Below are positions 1 through 13,276 of a stretch of DNA of 64,000 nt, piece by piece (position 1 is the first letter of the stretch; every line of letters begins with the position of its first letter). The notes beneath the pieces were generated by a model. It made no database searches. It saw only the letters and a program-made list of their open reading frames with translations, and was not told the DNA's origin. Position numbers and translations under genes: made by a program. Source of the DNA: Cercophora sp. LCS_1 (taxonomy: Eukaryota; Ascomycota; Sordariomycetes; Sordariales; Lasiosphaeriaceae); assembly GCA_036250225.1 (NCBI GenBank), contig JAPZLL010000052.1, forward strand, positions 62,001 through 126,000, written 5' to 3'.

Positions 1-1593
1 CACTCGCACAAGTTTCCAAGCAGCCTCTCCTGTCTCTCACCTCTGTGTCTTTGTCTCTGTCTCACTCCCTGTGCAGCCTGCCTGCCACTCACTCAGTCAG
101 CAACTTTTGACATGTTCCTCCGCCCCCTCCATCCATCCATCCCTCCCTGAATCCCTGCGTTCCCATTCGGCCCCATCCCGCCAACCCGGGGCGATGGAAG
201 GGATTCCTTCCCACTCCCTCACATCCCTCACATCCCTCCTTAGAGTTGTCGAGTTGTCGAGACGCACTGGGTCCTACGGCCGAGAGACTCGCAGCCACAA
301 CACAGGCACAGGTGGATTTGTCGCACACAGCAGGTGGCAATCTATCTCAGACGGGCGGACATGGACACTCCACACATTCCATCCCCACCCCGTGCTGTTG
401 TCCCGTCCGGTGTCCCCATCCATCCGGCAGAAGAGGAGGAGGAAAGAAAAGGGCACAAATCATACGCTGCACTTGTTTTGTTTCTTCTTTAAAACTCGTT
501 TTTAGTCTGATCATTTTTATCTTCTGTCTGCCTTTAAGCCCAGTGTAAGTCGTCCCTAGCAACACACCCCAGCCATGCCACAAGGGGAAAAAAAAAAGAA
601 GTAGGTGAGGGAGTGACAATATCAGAGCTGAGAAACAAAAAAAAAAAAAAAAAAAAAAATAAAGGGAGCAAAGCTTGTATTCAGTTCCCTTCAAGATAGT
701 AAGCAAAGCAAGTAAACGCATCAAACCATTCAAACACGACATGCAAACCAAACCGGGGCGTCAAGAGAAAAAGAAAAAGGTCAACATGCAAACCCAAGAC
801 ATCCGCATCCTTCTCTCTTTTTTCTAAAAGCGTCCCGTGTCCAGTCTGTGTTCCTTGATTGCGGCGACCTAATAGTTGCGCGCGCGCGCGGTCTATCATC
901 AGCAAACATGTCTCCTGCCTTCCTAATATCTAGCAGCCAACCAAACCAGCCACCGGAGATGCAAAAAACGACCAAGCAAAATGTCCACATGCGGCGGGGA
1001 AAAAAGACCAAAACATAAAAATGCTAATAATCCGTTCCATTTTGTCTGAATACGTTGATGTTTGTTTTTTCTCCTTCATGCCAACAATGTCCGAGATAAT
1101 AATACCAAATACCCCAAGGTTTGCTTACTTGCTTGCTTGCTCACTATTTTCATTCCCTCATCAAGAAATAAAAGTTATTTTCCCTCCATACTGTAAACAC
1201 CCAAGATTGCGAAATCCAACAGTAAAAACGAAAGGGGGTATATAATGATGATTATCCCGTTATGGCGCAACGCTCTCAAAAGCTTCAACAAAAGTCGGAC
1301 GCAACCTTGCGACCCGACCACGAGAAATCATCGCCCGATGGCACCGGCTCAAACCTCCTTTTCCCAGATAAACGCAACAAAGCAATCGCTGATCCTTGGC
1401 CTGTCGCCCGTGTGCGTGTAGCCAAGATGCTCAAATGCCCCCGTAATAGTTTATACCACGTCAAAAACAAAGAACCAATTCCTGCCAACGCCTTTTCCAA
1501 AAATGTTGTTACTGTAGCCCTGGATTTCCCCGCACATGCTGAAGAGTGTAATAGTTCGTGTCGGTCATGGTTGGACTCGTCGCACAACGCGAG
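1..1593. other. Non-coding stretch 3' of velC
   Basis: No convincing coding region is seen. The short ORFs here have no recognisable domain and overlap one another in several frames. The stretch holds a run of 23 A (637-659), a (GC)n tract near 878-890 and several CT-rich runs. It lies downstream of the minus-strand velvet gene and probably contains its 3' UTR and terminator. Confidence 0.6.
637..659. repeat. Poly(A) tract, 23 nt
   Basis: Uninterrupted run of A directly read in the sequence; simple repeat in non-coding DNA. Confidence 0.9.
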
Positions 1594-3048
1594 TCATGCG
1601 GACGAGCGCTTCGCTCTCTTCCTTTTCGGTTTAGTATCCTCGCCCTCATCATCGTCCTCGGCACTGTCATCCCTTCCGTGGGCCGTTCCCGTCTTCTCAT
1701 TACCCTTCTTGATGCTGATCAGGCATCCTTGATCCTTGAGACGCTTGGTGAGCGCCGTGCTGGCTTGCATACCAGGGAAGTCCTTTGCGTTGTACACCTG
1801 GAAAGGTTCGCTCATAGCTGTAGCGACGATGGCAGACTTATCTCCGGCAATCATCCTCGTGGGGTCCAGGACAACCAATGCGAACTTGAGGCGAAAAGAC
1901 CCCGGGGTCCGGCAGCTGAGATCCGGAAAGCAGAAGAAGCAACCTTCCTCGTCATTCTCGTCTGAACCAACGAACGGGCTCGCAACAAGTGTGCCCATGA
2001 GCCGGCGCTGTTGGCGAAAGTCCTCTGGCATGCTGCTCATGTCCTTGAGACCCCTCTCATCCCAAATGCTGCAGTGAACAACGCTGAACTGGTGGCGGAG
2101 CCTGCGCCCACGCTCCTCCGGGCTGAGGCTGTCGTCGTGAATGGTGAGCTGCACGATGGGCGGTGGATCGATGACACGGCGGTCCCGCTCTCCAAAGCCG
2201 CAGCTGCGCGCCGCTGAAGGCTGCTGGCGGACCGTGATGCGATACTCCGAGGCCGAGGCGCGTGGTAGAGGCATTGGCTGCTTGCCGTTGCTATTGCTGC
2301 TGTCGGAGCTTAAGAGGTTCGAGATGCTCATAGACTTGGCTTCCTGCCTTGGGGAAGCACTAGGCTGGGTGCTCGGAGGGCTCTGCGGGAGTGTTGGCAC
2401 AGGGAGGGCGTTGGGATGGGCGGAGAAGGGCAGCTGAGGGCCCTTCATATGCGTCGGGGGCTGGTGGGCACTCTCGTAATGGTATGCGTCTGCTCGGGTC
2501 CGGGGAGACTGCTGGTGGTGGTAAGGGCGCGGGGGCATCTGCCCCTGTCTGTGCTCCTGGATGGTGTTCATCTGTCTCATCCTGAGTTCGTCTTCGGCCG
2601 ACCTGTCACTCGCGGTCGATGACTGGGTGGGTGAGCGGCGGGCATCCAGAGGTCTCCTGGACATCGGATGTGGGTCACTGCTCGGGACGGGGAGCTGAGG
2701 TGGTGTTTGCCCCACGGGAGAAGGTGTTGCGTAGTCGGAGTAGTAACCCGGTCTAGGACCAGGGTAGGGGCCTTCGCGGCCATTTGGTGGCAGTGCAGCA
2801 CCGTGGCCGGGCACGGAGGACGATATCACGGTCGACATGGGTGGTAGTCGTGGTGTTTGCTGCTGCTGTTGCTGTGGCGGCGGCTGTGGGAGCTGCTGCT
2901 GGTGCTGCTGGTGCGGCGACTGCTCTTGCGCATAATAGGGATGCCGTTGGGCATACGCCTCGTGATAGGGGTGGTGAGGTCGAGCCATACCGTCCAGCAT
3001 GGTATGACGGCCAAAATCGTGAGGAGCAAACTCAACCACTGCAGACAT
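1594..3048 (-). CDS. velC: Velvet-domain regulator, VelC type
   Basis: Single-exon gene of 484 aa. Residues 1 to about 265 are low complexity, rich in Pro, Gln, His and Ser, with a polyglutamine stretch near residue 60. The velvet domain fills residues about 269-450: it opens with YRITVRQQPSAARSCGFGER, then DRRVIDPPPIVQL, LMGTLVASPF, CFFCFPDLSCRTPGSFRLKF and KDFPGMQASTALTKRLKDQG. An acidic linker and a basic nuclear-localisation-like tail (KPKRKRAKR) follow. Velvet proteins are fungal DNA-binding regulators that couple development with secondary metabolism and form homo- and heterodimers. In VeA and VosA the domain is N-terminal, and in VelB it is split by an insertion. A continuous C-terminal domain behind a long disordered N-terminus fits VelC. 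The family call is firm, the VelC subtype less so. The upstream side is unusually gene-poor. Confidence 0.8.
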   Translation of the reverse strand: MSAVVEFAPHDFGRHTMLDGMARPHHPYHEAYAQRHPYYAQEQSPHQQHQQQLPQPPPQQQQQQTPRLPPMSTVISSSVPGHGAALPPNGREGPYPGPRPGYYSDYATPSPVGQTPPQLPVPSSDPHPMSRRPLDARRSPTQSSTASDRSAEDELRMRQMNTIQEHRQGQMPPRPYHHQQSPRTRADAYHYESAHQPPTHMKGPQLPFSAHPNALPVPTLPQSPPSTQPSASPRQEAKSMSISNLLSSDSSNSNGKQPMPLPRASASEYRITVRQQPSAARSCGFGERDRRVIDPPPIVQLTIHDDSLSPEERGRRLRHQFSVVHCSIWDERGLKDMSSMPEDFRQQRRLMGTLVASPFVGSDENDEEGCFFCFPDLSCRTPGSFRLKFALVVLDPTRMIAGDKSAIVATAMSEPFQVYNAKDFPGMQASTALTKRLKDQGCLISIKKGNEKTGTAHGRDDSAEDDDEGEDTKPKRKRAKRSSA

Positions 3049-3977
3049 TGGGGGAATTGTGTCACAAGTGAGCCCTTTATACCAGTGATTTGATCCTGCA
3101 GATCCATGTTAGCCTCGATTCGAGCTTCAATGCAGTGGCACCACAAAAGTGGGCAGCCGTGCAAAGAGGGGCAATCCACGGACCGACCTGCTGCTCCTGG
3201 TTCCGAGGGACCAAAGATACGTATCCAGATGACGGGGTCTGGGGATAGGTGGTTGATGGCTTGTCTCACTCAGAGAGTCAATTGTAACCACAAGCTTCCG
3301 GGTGGGCGACAGCAGGACAGGGCCTCTAGCGTAACAAGGACCTGAGCCGATGAGAGTGTGTTGTTGGCGGTGGTGGTGAGTCCGCCCAGTCGGTTTTCCG
3401 TAGGCGCAGTAGCAAATATCTCGGCCAGGTGCAGGCAGTCGACAAGCGTGTGGCCAGGGCGTGGCTGCGGTAGCCGGGGCACGTGGGGCTCGGTGTCGAA
3501 AGGCGGACGGTGAAGACTACGCTCTCAGGGAGCAGCGGTGTCGAGGGAGTCCGTATTCAAGCGTCCGGGGTCGGAAAGGGAAGTGCAGATGCAGCTGGGA
3601 GTCCGGGGAGGGGCGGGTTGAAGCACCTTTTGTTTGCTAAGTCGAGTTGGCTGCAGCTTCTGTGCTCTTTCATCTAGCTGGAGCAGGCTGATCTGTAATG
3701 TTTGCCGTCTGGCTGCGGCTAGGTAGGTTGGTACACGGACAGGATGGGGTCGAATATAAGACAACGGGCCTTGACAGGCCGGGGCCGGTATGTGTCAGTG
3801 GCGGCGGTAGACGATGGCCGGAAGGTGGACGGTGGGAGGTATCCTTGGGCCCAGCAGGGGGCAACTCTGGGGACTCGGGGAGGACAGGCCTCGGGATATT
3901 TCAGAGCAATTTGGCAAAGCCTGGGTGGTGGGCCATTGTGTGAGATTGAGAGGCAAGGCAATATTATCAGCACGACG

Positions 3978-3985
3978 TATCGATA
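3978..3985. promoter_or_regulatory. TATCGATA palindrome upstream of velC
   Basis: Eight-base palindrome TATCGATA about 930 bp upstream of the velC start. The same core occurs in other intergenic regions of this window (23456-23473, 33577-33584, 40025-40038). It can be read as two inverted GATA cores. Function is inferred only. Confidence 0.25.
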
Positions 3986-4515
3986 TCCTGAGTGCCCATC
4001 AGGACCGAGGGGACTGGGGCGGCCAGTTAAGTACTCCGTGCCCTGAGTGGACAAAACAAAGACGCTCTGCAGATTGCCTGACAGGGATGACAGGGGTTGA
4101 TCGCGACAATCCAGCAGGCGGGTTAATGGGTTCTCCAGGGAAAATGGCCGTCCGACAAGTACCGTGGCATCCCTTGGCCTGCCTAGTGTACAAGTATGCA
4201 ATCGAGTACGGGAAACGGCGAGGTGATGTGTTTGGAAGCACGGGCTGGAAGCGGTGGAAGGCAGGAAAGGACAGGGGTGCCTCCATGCTCCGTTGCTCGT
4301 GGGCCGTGGCTCACAAGAGCCGTCCTGCACAGTGGTACTGGCGTCCTGTGTGCTCTGTGATGTGTCGGCTGCTTGGAGACCAAGAGCCCCGGGGATTGAT
4401 GGGCGAGGCGGCTACATTCCACCAAGTGACCCCCTCCACACAGTCACCCCCCCTTCAAGACACCCCCACCACCCCGGCTTCGACCCCAGCCTCGGACCCC
4501 AGTCGGTGATCGAGC

Positions 4516-4543
4516 AGGGTGTCGCCAGGGTGTCGCCAGGGTG
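4516..4543. repeat. Short tandem repeat, 11-bp unit
   Basis: The unit AGGGTGTCGCC occurs twice in tandem, followed by a third partial copy. Non-coding, minor. Confidence 0.7.
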
Positions 4544-7500
4544 TGTGTCTTGGTGTGCTGCCAGGGTCGCAGGGGACAGAGGCACGTCAGAAATCAAATC
4601 GCCCGTGGCCCGTCGACAACCACAAGCACCTGCCGTGCCAATTGGGGAGCGGCTTCGAGGACCACCCGGACTTCGGCGCCGCACAGTGCAGGCATACAGA
4701 CTGGCAGACATGCGTTTTCCGTCAACTCTTTTCGGTCGCCGTCGTTTCTTTCGTCTGGTTTCCCCAGGCCGGCAACGCCACCGCTTGTCCAGTTGGGTGG
4801 AACATGCATGACGGTGCAGCTTGCGAGTCCGGACGCGGTCGATGGCCAGCCAAACACCCCAAATTGAACATGACGCCAGATGCCAGAGAGCTAAAACCGC
4901 GCGCAGCATCGGAAGCTCGGAGGGCTGAGCATGCGACTGAGCGACCTTTGGGCGAGGGAGCGAGCCGGTGGGCAGCCGAGCACCGGCTGAAGTCGAGGGA
5001 CCAGCAGAACCAGCGACCGTCATCAGCAGGGCAGCCTGCCGCCGCTTTGCTTGCAACAACTGAAACCAAGCAGCTGGACCCGGTGCAAGTGCAGGAGTCG
5101 ACGGCACGGAAGGTGGCCATCCATCTTTTCCATCGAGCGCCAGCCTGCTCGCCAAATGCCCCGAACTCTTCTCAAACACTTCCGGGTTTGTTCAAAGAAG
5201 GCAAAATGGAGGGTGCGGAGTCGTCTTCGTGCGTTGGACAAACCATGGAGCTTGGAAAAGCGGGAGTGATGGGCGCCCAGTGACCGACCTGAGATGGAAA
5301 CACTCGAGAGGTGCACCTGCCTACCTACCTACGGCGGAAGCCGCGCCGTCCAGCTCGACCAACTGCTCAGACCTATCCAATGTCGACCTCCGCAATAAGG
5401 AAGGAGGTGCACGAATGAGAAACTCGGTGCGCCATTCGCAACTTCCTGCTTGAGGCCCGCCCCGGTTTTCCCACAGCCCTGCCTGCGCTAAACTCTGCGC
5501 TAGCGGGTTTGCTACTGGCGTCGACGCTAGCAGGCTTCTTTAGCCCACGGCAGTCACAACAGAGCCCATGTTCCTGTGGCATCGCCCGTCACCCGCGAGA
5601 ATAGCCGTGCCGCCCCTCTGTGACCTGTCGCGACACACTCCTTCGATTCGCACACTCACCCTCCACCCTCCAAGATCCGGGCCTTTCCAGACCTTGGGTT
5701 ATTTCTCGGTTCCGCTGATATTGGCATCCCCAGGCTCCCCGTATTAACATAGATTGGCAGCCACACGTGTTTCGCAACCCATCGGCCGGCTTTATTCTGC
5801 AGATGAGTGCGTGTGAGCATGATGGCGACACAGAAGCCATCCCATCAATCAATCGACTCCGGTCACTTCATCTCACAGACGCCGAGTGCGCGACGAGCTT
5901 CCCAGAAACCGGGAGGGTGCCCGAGACAGGTGTGCAGCGTTGTAGGAAAAAAGGAGGCAATCGAACGGTCCAGCCCGGCCTTTGGCGTCTGCCCGTGACG
6001 ATCTTTGCGAAGCCACTGGACGCCAGCCCTTTAGTCTAGCCAAACGACATGTCTTGTCCGAAATTTCATGACGGGGTGTTCCCAGCCAGGTGATGCCCCT
6101 CGCCAATCTGGGCAGGCCACGCAACGGCTCGGTCAAGACTTGTTTCTTCTGGCAAGACATTGTTTCCGGAGCACAACTGCTCGGTGTGGCGGCTCTTACA
6201 GCCACGCCCAAGACGGCGCCTCATCTATCAACAAGCTTGCAGCGGACCGTCGCAAAGCTAACCTCTCGTCTGCCTTCGTGCCTCACTTTCTTGGCCGCAT
6301 TCTCAACTCCCAAGAAGGTCAGCAGGATAACGCACGCTATTTTCAGTGCAGGTCGCTTTCCGTTCGGCCAGATGGCTTATGCACGGTCTTCAAAATGGAA
6401 GTTTCCGTTTCTATTCTTCGCTGGCCGACAAGGTTCTGTTGGTGGTTCACCCTTCCCATCAAGGGTTGCTACCATCCCATGTCACCTCAACGGACACCCG
6501 GCAAGGTGGAAGCATCAAGACAGTCGACATGGCAGATCACCACGGCTTGTCAGTAAGAATGCATTCCTTGGGATGGTATGACGCGAGAGCATGAAAGAGG
6601 TCGTCAATCAGATTCAATTGTGAGCAAACAGCAACGGCAGAAGCCCTTCCAACTTGCTGGTTCGCTGTGCCGAGTGGATCTGGATGGACGTGGCACACAG
6701 GCTCAGCAGGGTTGTTCCAGCGTTTGCGCGGCATCACCAGCGAAGCCCGTCGCTGCTCCAATTAAACTCATGGTATGTACAGGGGTCCCGGTTCGACACG
6801 GCTCGACAAGGAGCAGGGTATGCTCGCCAACACCCGCTGGTTGGATGAGTGCGACCCTGATTCCCGGTTTCCCACCCTGCCCCACGATTGAGACCCCACG
6901 GGCCCGTGAAGGAACTGCGGCGGCGGGGAATGGCAGGATAGACATTGCCGCTTAAACTCGTTACGGCTAATCGACATTTCCTCTGACCGCATGCTACCAG
7001 CAGCACTCAAACACACCACTGCATTTGCTAGCCAGTTGTGCAAGCAAGTTCCCTCCCTCGAGACCGGGAACAGGATACATCAATAGAGGGGCAAGACGGC
7101 AACACCAGAAGCCGGTACTCAGAATTCCACTCAGCATTGACCTAGATACGGTGCCATGAGACCAAGCCAGGGTTCGCAAGCAGAGCAGAGTGGCTCCTCA
7201 CTCCGACCAGCACCAGGCGTTGACACCATTCGGGAAGTTGACCGCACCTAGTCCCCGTTTCCCAGCCGAGAGGGGTGCATCAACCTCGAGGTGTGTGTGG
7301 TCCGCGCAAGCCAGCACAACCAAAGGCTCGAGGGTGTGTGCGTGCGGCGGGATTGTGCCACGGCAATTGATTGCCTCGCCGTGGTATTTTCTCATGTGGC
7401 TCTGTTCGGTGTCGGTGCCGAAAGGCACAGAGGACGAGCAACACCGCCGTGTGCCGTCCGGAAGCATTGAGCACGGCAAGCGCCCGAGAAAAAGCCAGCG

Positions 7501-7782
7501 GCGTCGGAGCTTGGCCAGCACCGCCTTGCCATTTTCGGGTCATGATTTGAGTGGGGCTTGATCGTCCCGCGACCTGGGGGAGGGGCAAGAGGGGACGGGG
7601 GTCACTCAACGCCGCGAGGCATGAACACCAGGCGGTCTTTGCACGCACGAACCCTCACCCAACGCGCAAAAATACAAAAAAAGACCATTCAGAAATCCAA
7701 ATCCCGTCATACAATCCTACTCAGTGCGGACCGGGTGTGCGGGTGGTGCAACAATCCTGATCAGAATACCGGGCTTCAACCC

Positions 7783-7811
7783 CTCCTCCTCCTCCTCCTC
7801 CTCCTCCTCCT
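7783..7811. repeat. (CTC)n microsatellite
   Basis: About nine or ten tandem CTC triplets directly readable in the gene-free region upstream of velC. Confidence 0.9.
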
Positions 7812-8900
7812 TGCAAAAGAATGGCCGAACGGCGGACCGCGGCTGCGAGCGCGAAAGCGTCAGCAAGATGATGACTGGGAAACACATCATATCACATATC
7901 ACAAGATATCAGGTTCGGTGCAGGGCAGCTGAGTGGTAGCTACTGCGGCTCCACTCTTTCCATTCTTTCCTCTTTGGGGAGCTCGCGAAGGGAGCAAAGA
8001 TCGCCTCTCCCCACGGCGAGTTGTCAATGCTCTTGTTTGAAACGAGGAAGGCGTTAGGCCACCCACATTGCTTATTCCGCCCAGGCCTGTGAGGCTACTC
8101 GGACCCTTGGCAAGTTAGCGCCACACAAACTCACGGCTCAACAACGACATTGCATTCTCGAGCCCAGATGGATGCCCAGTCCTCCATGCCGAAGCCTTAT
8201 CTCTGTATCCCATTCGACGCTTCGGGCCCTCTGCTGCGCATGCGAATCGACCATTTTGCTTGGGAAGACAAAGAGACTTGAGAACTTGTGGGTGAAGGAA
8301 AGCGGAGGCTTGCGGTGTCCTCCGCACAACCTCGGTGCATACCCCGCGATACAGACCGTCTGCTACTCTGGATCAAACCGCCCAGTGTTGCACCAGCGGC
8401 AGCTGCATCTGGGGCCGCGTACCGCCAAGGTATACGGCGATTGCCATGACGAACCACTGCCCCTCCACTCCCGTTCCTCCGTTGTGGCTGGACACGGCAC
8501 GGCAGCGGCTGTCGCAAGGCCCTCATAATCATCTCATAAGCAGCAGCCGCTGCGGAGGACGGCTTGTGGTTTGCGCCAGCTGTGGCAGCCCGCAACTACT
8601 GTCGCGAAGGAGCCAAATGAATATCACCAACGAATACCAAACTATGCCCCGAAAAATAGCCCGTCGACTATCATGCCCTCTGCGCCTGTCGGCGGTCGCC
8701 GGCCCAAGCCTTGAGGAGACACCGACGCAACCACCCCGAGCCGGGTCACGGTCGCAACTCGTGCTTGGATCGATCGCGGAGGCCGCGCGAGCATCAGAAC
8801 ATCTGGTTGTGACTACGTGCCGCTCAGCGGGGCAGTTGTCATGGCGCAACTGTGTTTCCGGTTTTGATGGACACCAGCGTTGAAGAGGCTGCCGTCGTTG

Positions 8901-8927
8901 CTGCTGCCGCTGCCGCTGCCGCTGCCG
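8901..8927. repeat. (CTGCCG)n microsatellite
   Basis: Tandem CTGCCG hexamers with slight variation at the 5' edge. It creates Ala- or Arg/Gln-rich spurious ORFs on both strands. Confidence 0.8.
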
Positions 8928-9181
8928 TCCGCCCGCTCCTGCACGGCCGGTCGTTTGAGGAGGCAGATTGCGCCGCCAACAGCCCGTCCACTCAAGGCAC
9001 ACAAACGGCTTTACTCGAGCCTCGGTGGGTCGGCGTCTCAGGCCGGTATAGCTCTCCTCTTCCCGGCTTTGCTCAATATCAGAGTTCCAAAAGAAAGGCG
9101 CACAGTCGGGCTGCACCCCAGATATTCCAAATCCAAGCCGCACCTCGGACAATAGACCTTCCCAGGCGCAAACTCAGGGAA

Positions 9182-9199
9182 GGGGGGGGGGGGGGGGGG
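9182..9199. repeat. Poly(G) tract, 18 nt
   Basis: Uninterrupted run of 18 G, capable in principle of G-quadruplex formation and prone to sequencing length error. It lies in non-coding DNA. Confidence 0.85.
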
Positions 9200-12100
9200 C
9201 AGCGTTGTGGAGAGAATTCTCCGAATGGCAACCAGTGACGCCTAGTTGGAGCATCCAAGCGCCCAGGAGCCTGGGTGGCGGAAGGGCGCGAAGCGAGTTG
9301 ATTTCTTGACGTTGCCCATTGTCGGAAAGTGCACAGCAGTACGGGAGAAACGACTAGTCACGTAGTCTACGTCGCCGCTTTGACATCCTTCTGCCCCGCC
9401 ACTTGGTTGACATCCGCGCGCTCTGCGAACTGGCGCGCTTGGGGACTGTCCTCAACGCATCAGATGCAATACTACCCCCGCCGACTGATGAACCATAGTT
9501 TGTCGAACCACAAGTCATCCCGGAATGATGTCTTTGGCCAGAACGACCCGGAGTTCCACTCAGCTTGATAGCGCAGCAACTACATGTTTGCGGTCTCGCC
9601 CCGCTTGCTCCGCTGAGCGCATAAGTCTACATATCTTCTGCAGATGGGACGCGCCGGTAGTTGCAAGGACACCCTGGAGATGTTGTCTTGCCAATGGCAT
9701 TCGCTGCTGCAGTGTTCAGCTTGAGAGCCCCCAATCCCGCGAGCCTGAACGCGGGCCTGCCTTTCTTCCCTCTCAGGATCCCAGCCTGGGCGCGCCGAGT
9801 GGGTATTAGTTTTTTGTGAGCTATCATCCAGGAGTCGACCTTCGGCAGACAGCCTTTTCAACCTTTTCGCTGTGTCGATCAGAAAAGCATGGCTTCGTGC
9901 CAAGGCCTTGATTGTCACCTTGGCGGGGCCAATAGTACGGGTGCTCGCTCTTGCTGCGAGTTTGTTTCATCGAAGGCGGCCCAGCAAAGACCTCTTCCGC
10001 GACCAAACCCCAACCATTCGAAGGGCGAAAACTGATCGAGCCTCCAGCCTTGCTCAACCGTTTGTCCTGGTCATGACTCGCCCGCCCACGACCCAAGCGC
10101 CGAGTTTCCGCCAGTGCTCGAGTTCCGGGCTGGGCGAGCAAGAGCCGAGAAGGTGTGCTGCAGGCCGTGACTATTACGTATGCAACAGAGACTTGACTTG
10201 AAACTGCGGCTAATTGCTCCCCAAACCTCCTACCCAAAGGCCGATGGCTCCCCGCTGGTAGAAAAAACAATATCCGGTCACGGATAATTAATCTGAAGGG
10301 GCTTCTCGAAATCTTCCAGGGAAAATCACGGAGGGACGCGGCACCACCTGAGCCCACGGCATGCAGTCAGTGATTGGCAATATCTGTGAGAGGCCAGAAA
10401 TTTTCCGGTTCAGGCACGGAGCATCACCATCCCATCCTCACCTTCGTCCCATCTCCTACGACGATCGGAGGAGTGCATTGCGGACAGCCGATCATTCATC
10501 ACCGGTCTCCCTTTAAACTTCGGATGGGATGGCGACGACGATAATGGTGGATCGGGATCGATGGCGTCCGCCGGCGCGGTTAGCCGTCGACCAAAGAATC
10601 GTGAGATATGTCGTCGATGCCCGGCGCCGTTTCAGGTCGGGCAGTCTGGTTCTCTAGCCCAAGACTCCGAGATGACAGATCTGGTGAGCAGGGGGTCTGC
10701 ACGATAGACGAGAGGTCGAACCCGGGTAAATCTGCCTCTTTCCCAAAGTTGACTGCTTCGATGGACGAAGTTGCCCTTCTTGGCTGACACGGTGTTCCCT
10801 TTCGGCTTCATATCGGTACTTCTCACGGCGGCCACTAGGAGGGCACGGGAGCTAGACGGCGTGCAGCGTTAATATGGGCGTGTAATATGGGGTCCTCCAG
10901 GTTCCTGGAAAGATGGCAGTCTCTTCAGGTTGAGCTGCTCGCCTAGTTGCGCGAGCGTGCCAGCGGGAATTGTTCCAAGCGACCCAGTTCCACCTCTCGG
11001 CTTGTCAACCGGGAACAAAGTTTATTGCACCCTCTTCTTTCCGCCGCCTGGAAAGTTTTCTGGCGCGTGCGCGTAAAGGGTCCTTGCCGGTTTGGAGGAG
11101 GCGTGATCTGCAACGTTACGCTGCTCGCCGTATTGTGCGAGCCATTCCTTATTTCATTCAAACGCTTTTTTGCCAACACAATGGAGATGAGCCGATTCGA
11201 CCTGGACCACAGCATCATACCGTTGATGCGGAATCGCTTCGATGCCAACCTCCCTCGTCGGGCTATGGATTCCTTAAGGCCGACTTTATGATCGGGGATC
11301 AGATCCAAAGTGCAGGTTCGGGGACCCAGGCAAACGTCTTCGCCGAATCCAAATACGCATCCAATATACCCTTACAGGAAATCTCCAGGCAAGCGCCTTG
11401 AGATGGGCTGCCGTGCAGGAAAGGTGATCAAGACGATATCGATGACATCGGGTACCTTACGTGTTTGCAGGGATCGTCTCCGTCGGGCGGAAGAGAACCA
11501 GGTCTCTTCGCCGTGTTACTCTCACGCTTGCAGGGCGATGAGGGAAAAACGCACTTGTCGTGGGCCTGTATGTCTGTCTGGCTGTGACATGAATGAGCCT
11601 GATCAACCGGGTGGCAAAGGCTGCGCCAGCAATTGATTGCTCTCGTCAATATTTCCTTCTCCTGATCATGTTTACTCTAGTATCCTGGAAGCTATAACGC
11701 CACACGGTCTCCATCAACGACTGCCGGGATTGGATTATATTTCCCATTTTGATGGACAAGCTTGCGTTACAGGACTGGAAGAGATTCTCTTGTGTTTTTA
11801 TCGCCGACACGGCCTGGTGGTCTCTCGTCAGTCGGCAGGTCGGCGGATGGCCGGCTCGACGGCCGGGAAAAGACAGAAGCCACCCGTCACCACTTGTCTG
11901 GAACAATTGGCCATTTGACCCGGGAAGAGAAGCGTATCAGGGCTGTCTCATGAGGCAATGATGGCATACGAGCCGCTCTTATGGAAGGATGTGTCAGTGG
12001 CGTGAATGGCGCGCCTTTGCCCCACGCGCCCGGTCTCGCGCAGCGGTAGACTCTGCCTGCATCATGATCGCCTCGCCCGCGAGCTTCGGATGGTTTCTAG

Positions 12101-13176
12101 AACCGAACAAGTGTTTGGTTATGACGGGAACGTGAAGCAACGGCTAAACAAGCGTTTACTGCCTGGCTTTGCTGTCTTGTCGTGTTTGCATTACAATATC
12201 ACAAAGTGTTCTATTCCTCTCAGCAAGCGTCACTCGCCCGCCGTCCAGAAGAAGCACCGAGTCTTCCGTTGGGCTTCCGGGTATACGACACACTTTGATC
12301 AATTGGAGCTCATAGCTTCCATGCTATGTTATCTTTTGGGTCTCTGTACGGGTCACCGAGGGAGGAGGGTCCACGTCATCCCCACGCCAGTTGCGAGCGC
12401 CACTCACTGTACAGTGTACAGCCAGCTCGACCGCTAGCTGGCCCGTAGATGGGGCTGGAGGGCTTGCTGGCTGGGTGTTGCGGTATAAGGCGAGTTTAGC
12501 CTTGTTATAGGGTGTGTGCGGTGTCAGCTCGCCACTGGATACCAGCTGGATTTATGGACTTGGTCATGTGTGTGTTATAGGGGAAGCAGACGGGGTCGGC
12601 AGGCCAAGCGGCCGAACAGTCCGTACAGTGCATTGATGGTCATAATGACTGCGCAGCTAGTGCTGTCATAGAACTGTCTGATATTATATAGGCGATGCCT
12701 GGGTTTTTTAAGTTGTTGGCGGTAAACGGGGTGGAGTTGGGTGGACCTGGACCTACCGGGTGGGTTTGTCCGGAGGCGTGGCTTTTGTCCGGGGCGGGCG
12801 GGCAGGAGTGGCAATGCATGACATGGAGCATTTGGGGCTCCGAGGGGCTCCGATATGTGGGCGCAGGACGTGAACGTGGAACAGGACGGGTTTGTCATGG
12901 CTGAGAGATGGATGTATGTGTATGGCATGGGGGCCGGGATGAAACGTTGGTCCGGCCGGTGATGGGCATGAAGTGGGCATGAATGGGGTATGCAGTGGTG
13001 GTGATCGGGGGGTTGGTTGTTTGGTACGGCTGTTGCAGGCGAGGTGATACGAGGTGTGGTTTTGAGGATCACAAGGCGGTGGTGGCGAGATGGGTTTGGG
13101 GGCTTGTAGAGTAGCGCGGGCATGGGGTTGATGGAGGGTTTGATGGATGGATGTGCTGGGCTTTGCCTTGAGTGGG

Positions 13177-13276
13177 TTGCGGCGTGTTGTATGTTATACT
13201 GGATTTGGGTTGCTGGCTGGGTTTGCGGCGTGTTGTGTGTGATGGGGACTTGGTTTTGGTAGGTTGTGGCGTGTTG
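13177..13276. repeat. Three spaced copies of a 13-mer
   Basis: TTGCGGCGTGTTG occurs at 13177-13189 and 13223-13235, and with one change (TTGTGGCGTGTTG) at 13264-13276. The spacings are 46 and 41 bp inside a G/T-rich segment. They may be remnants of a degenerate tandem repeat or a binding-site cluster. Confidence 0.6.

Noticed and set aside
4412..5283. Two overlapping ORFs of about 255 codons on opposite strands
   Set aside because: No domain, compositional pattern typical of chance frames in GC-rich DNA, and mutual overlap; no splice extension improves them.
8529..9238. Ala-rich and Arg/Gln-rich ORFs near 8.9 kb
   Set aside because: Produced by the CTGCCG microsatellite and the G18 run.
10700..10760. 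B-box-like GGGTTCGACC on the minus strand
   Set aside because: The flanking bases do not form a five-pair T stem and no other tRNA arm is present.
12022..12095. tRNA-like string (GCGCAGCGGTAGACTCTGCC)
   Set aside because: Resembles a D arm, but no acceptor or T stem could be paired.
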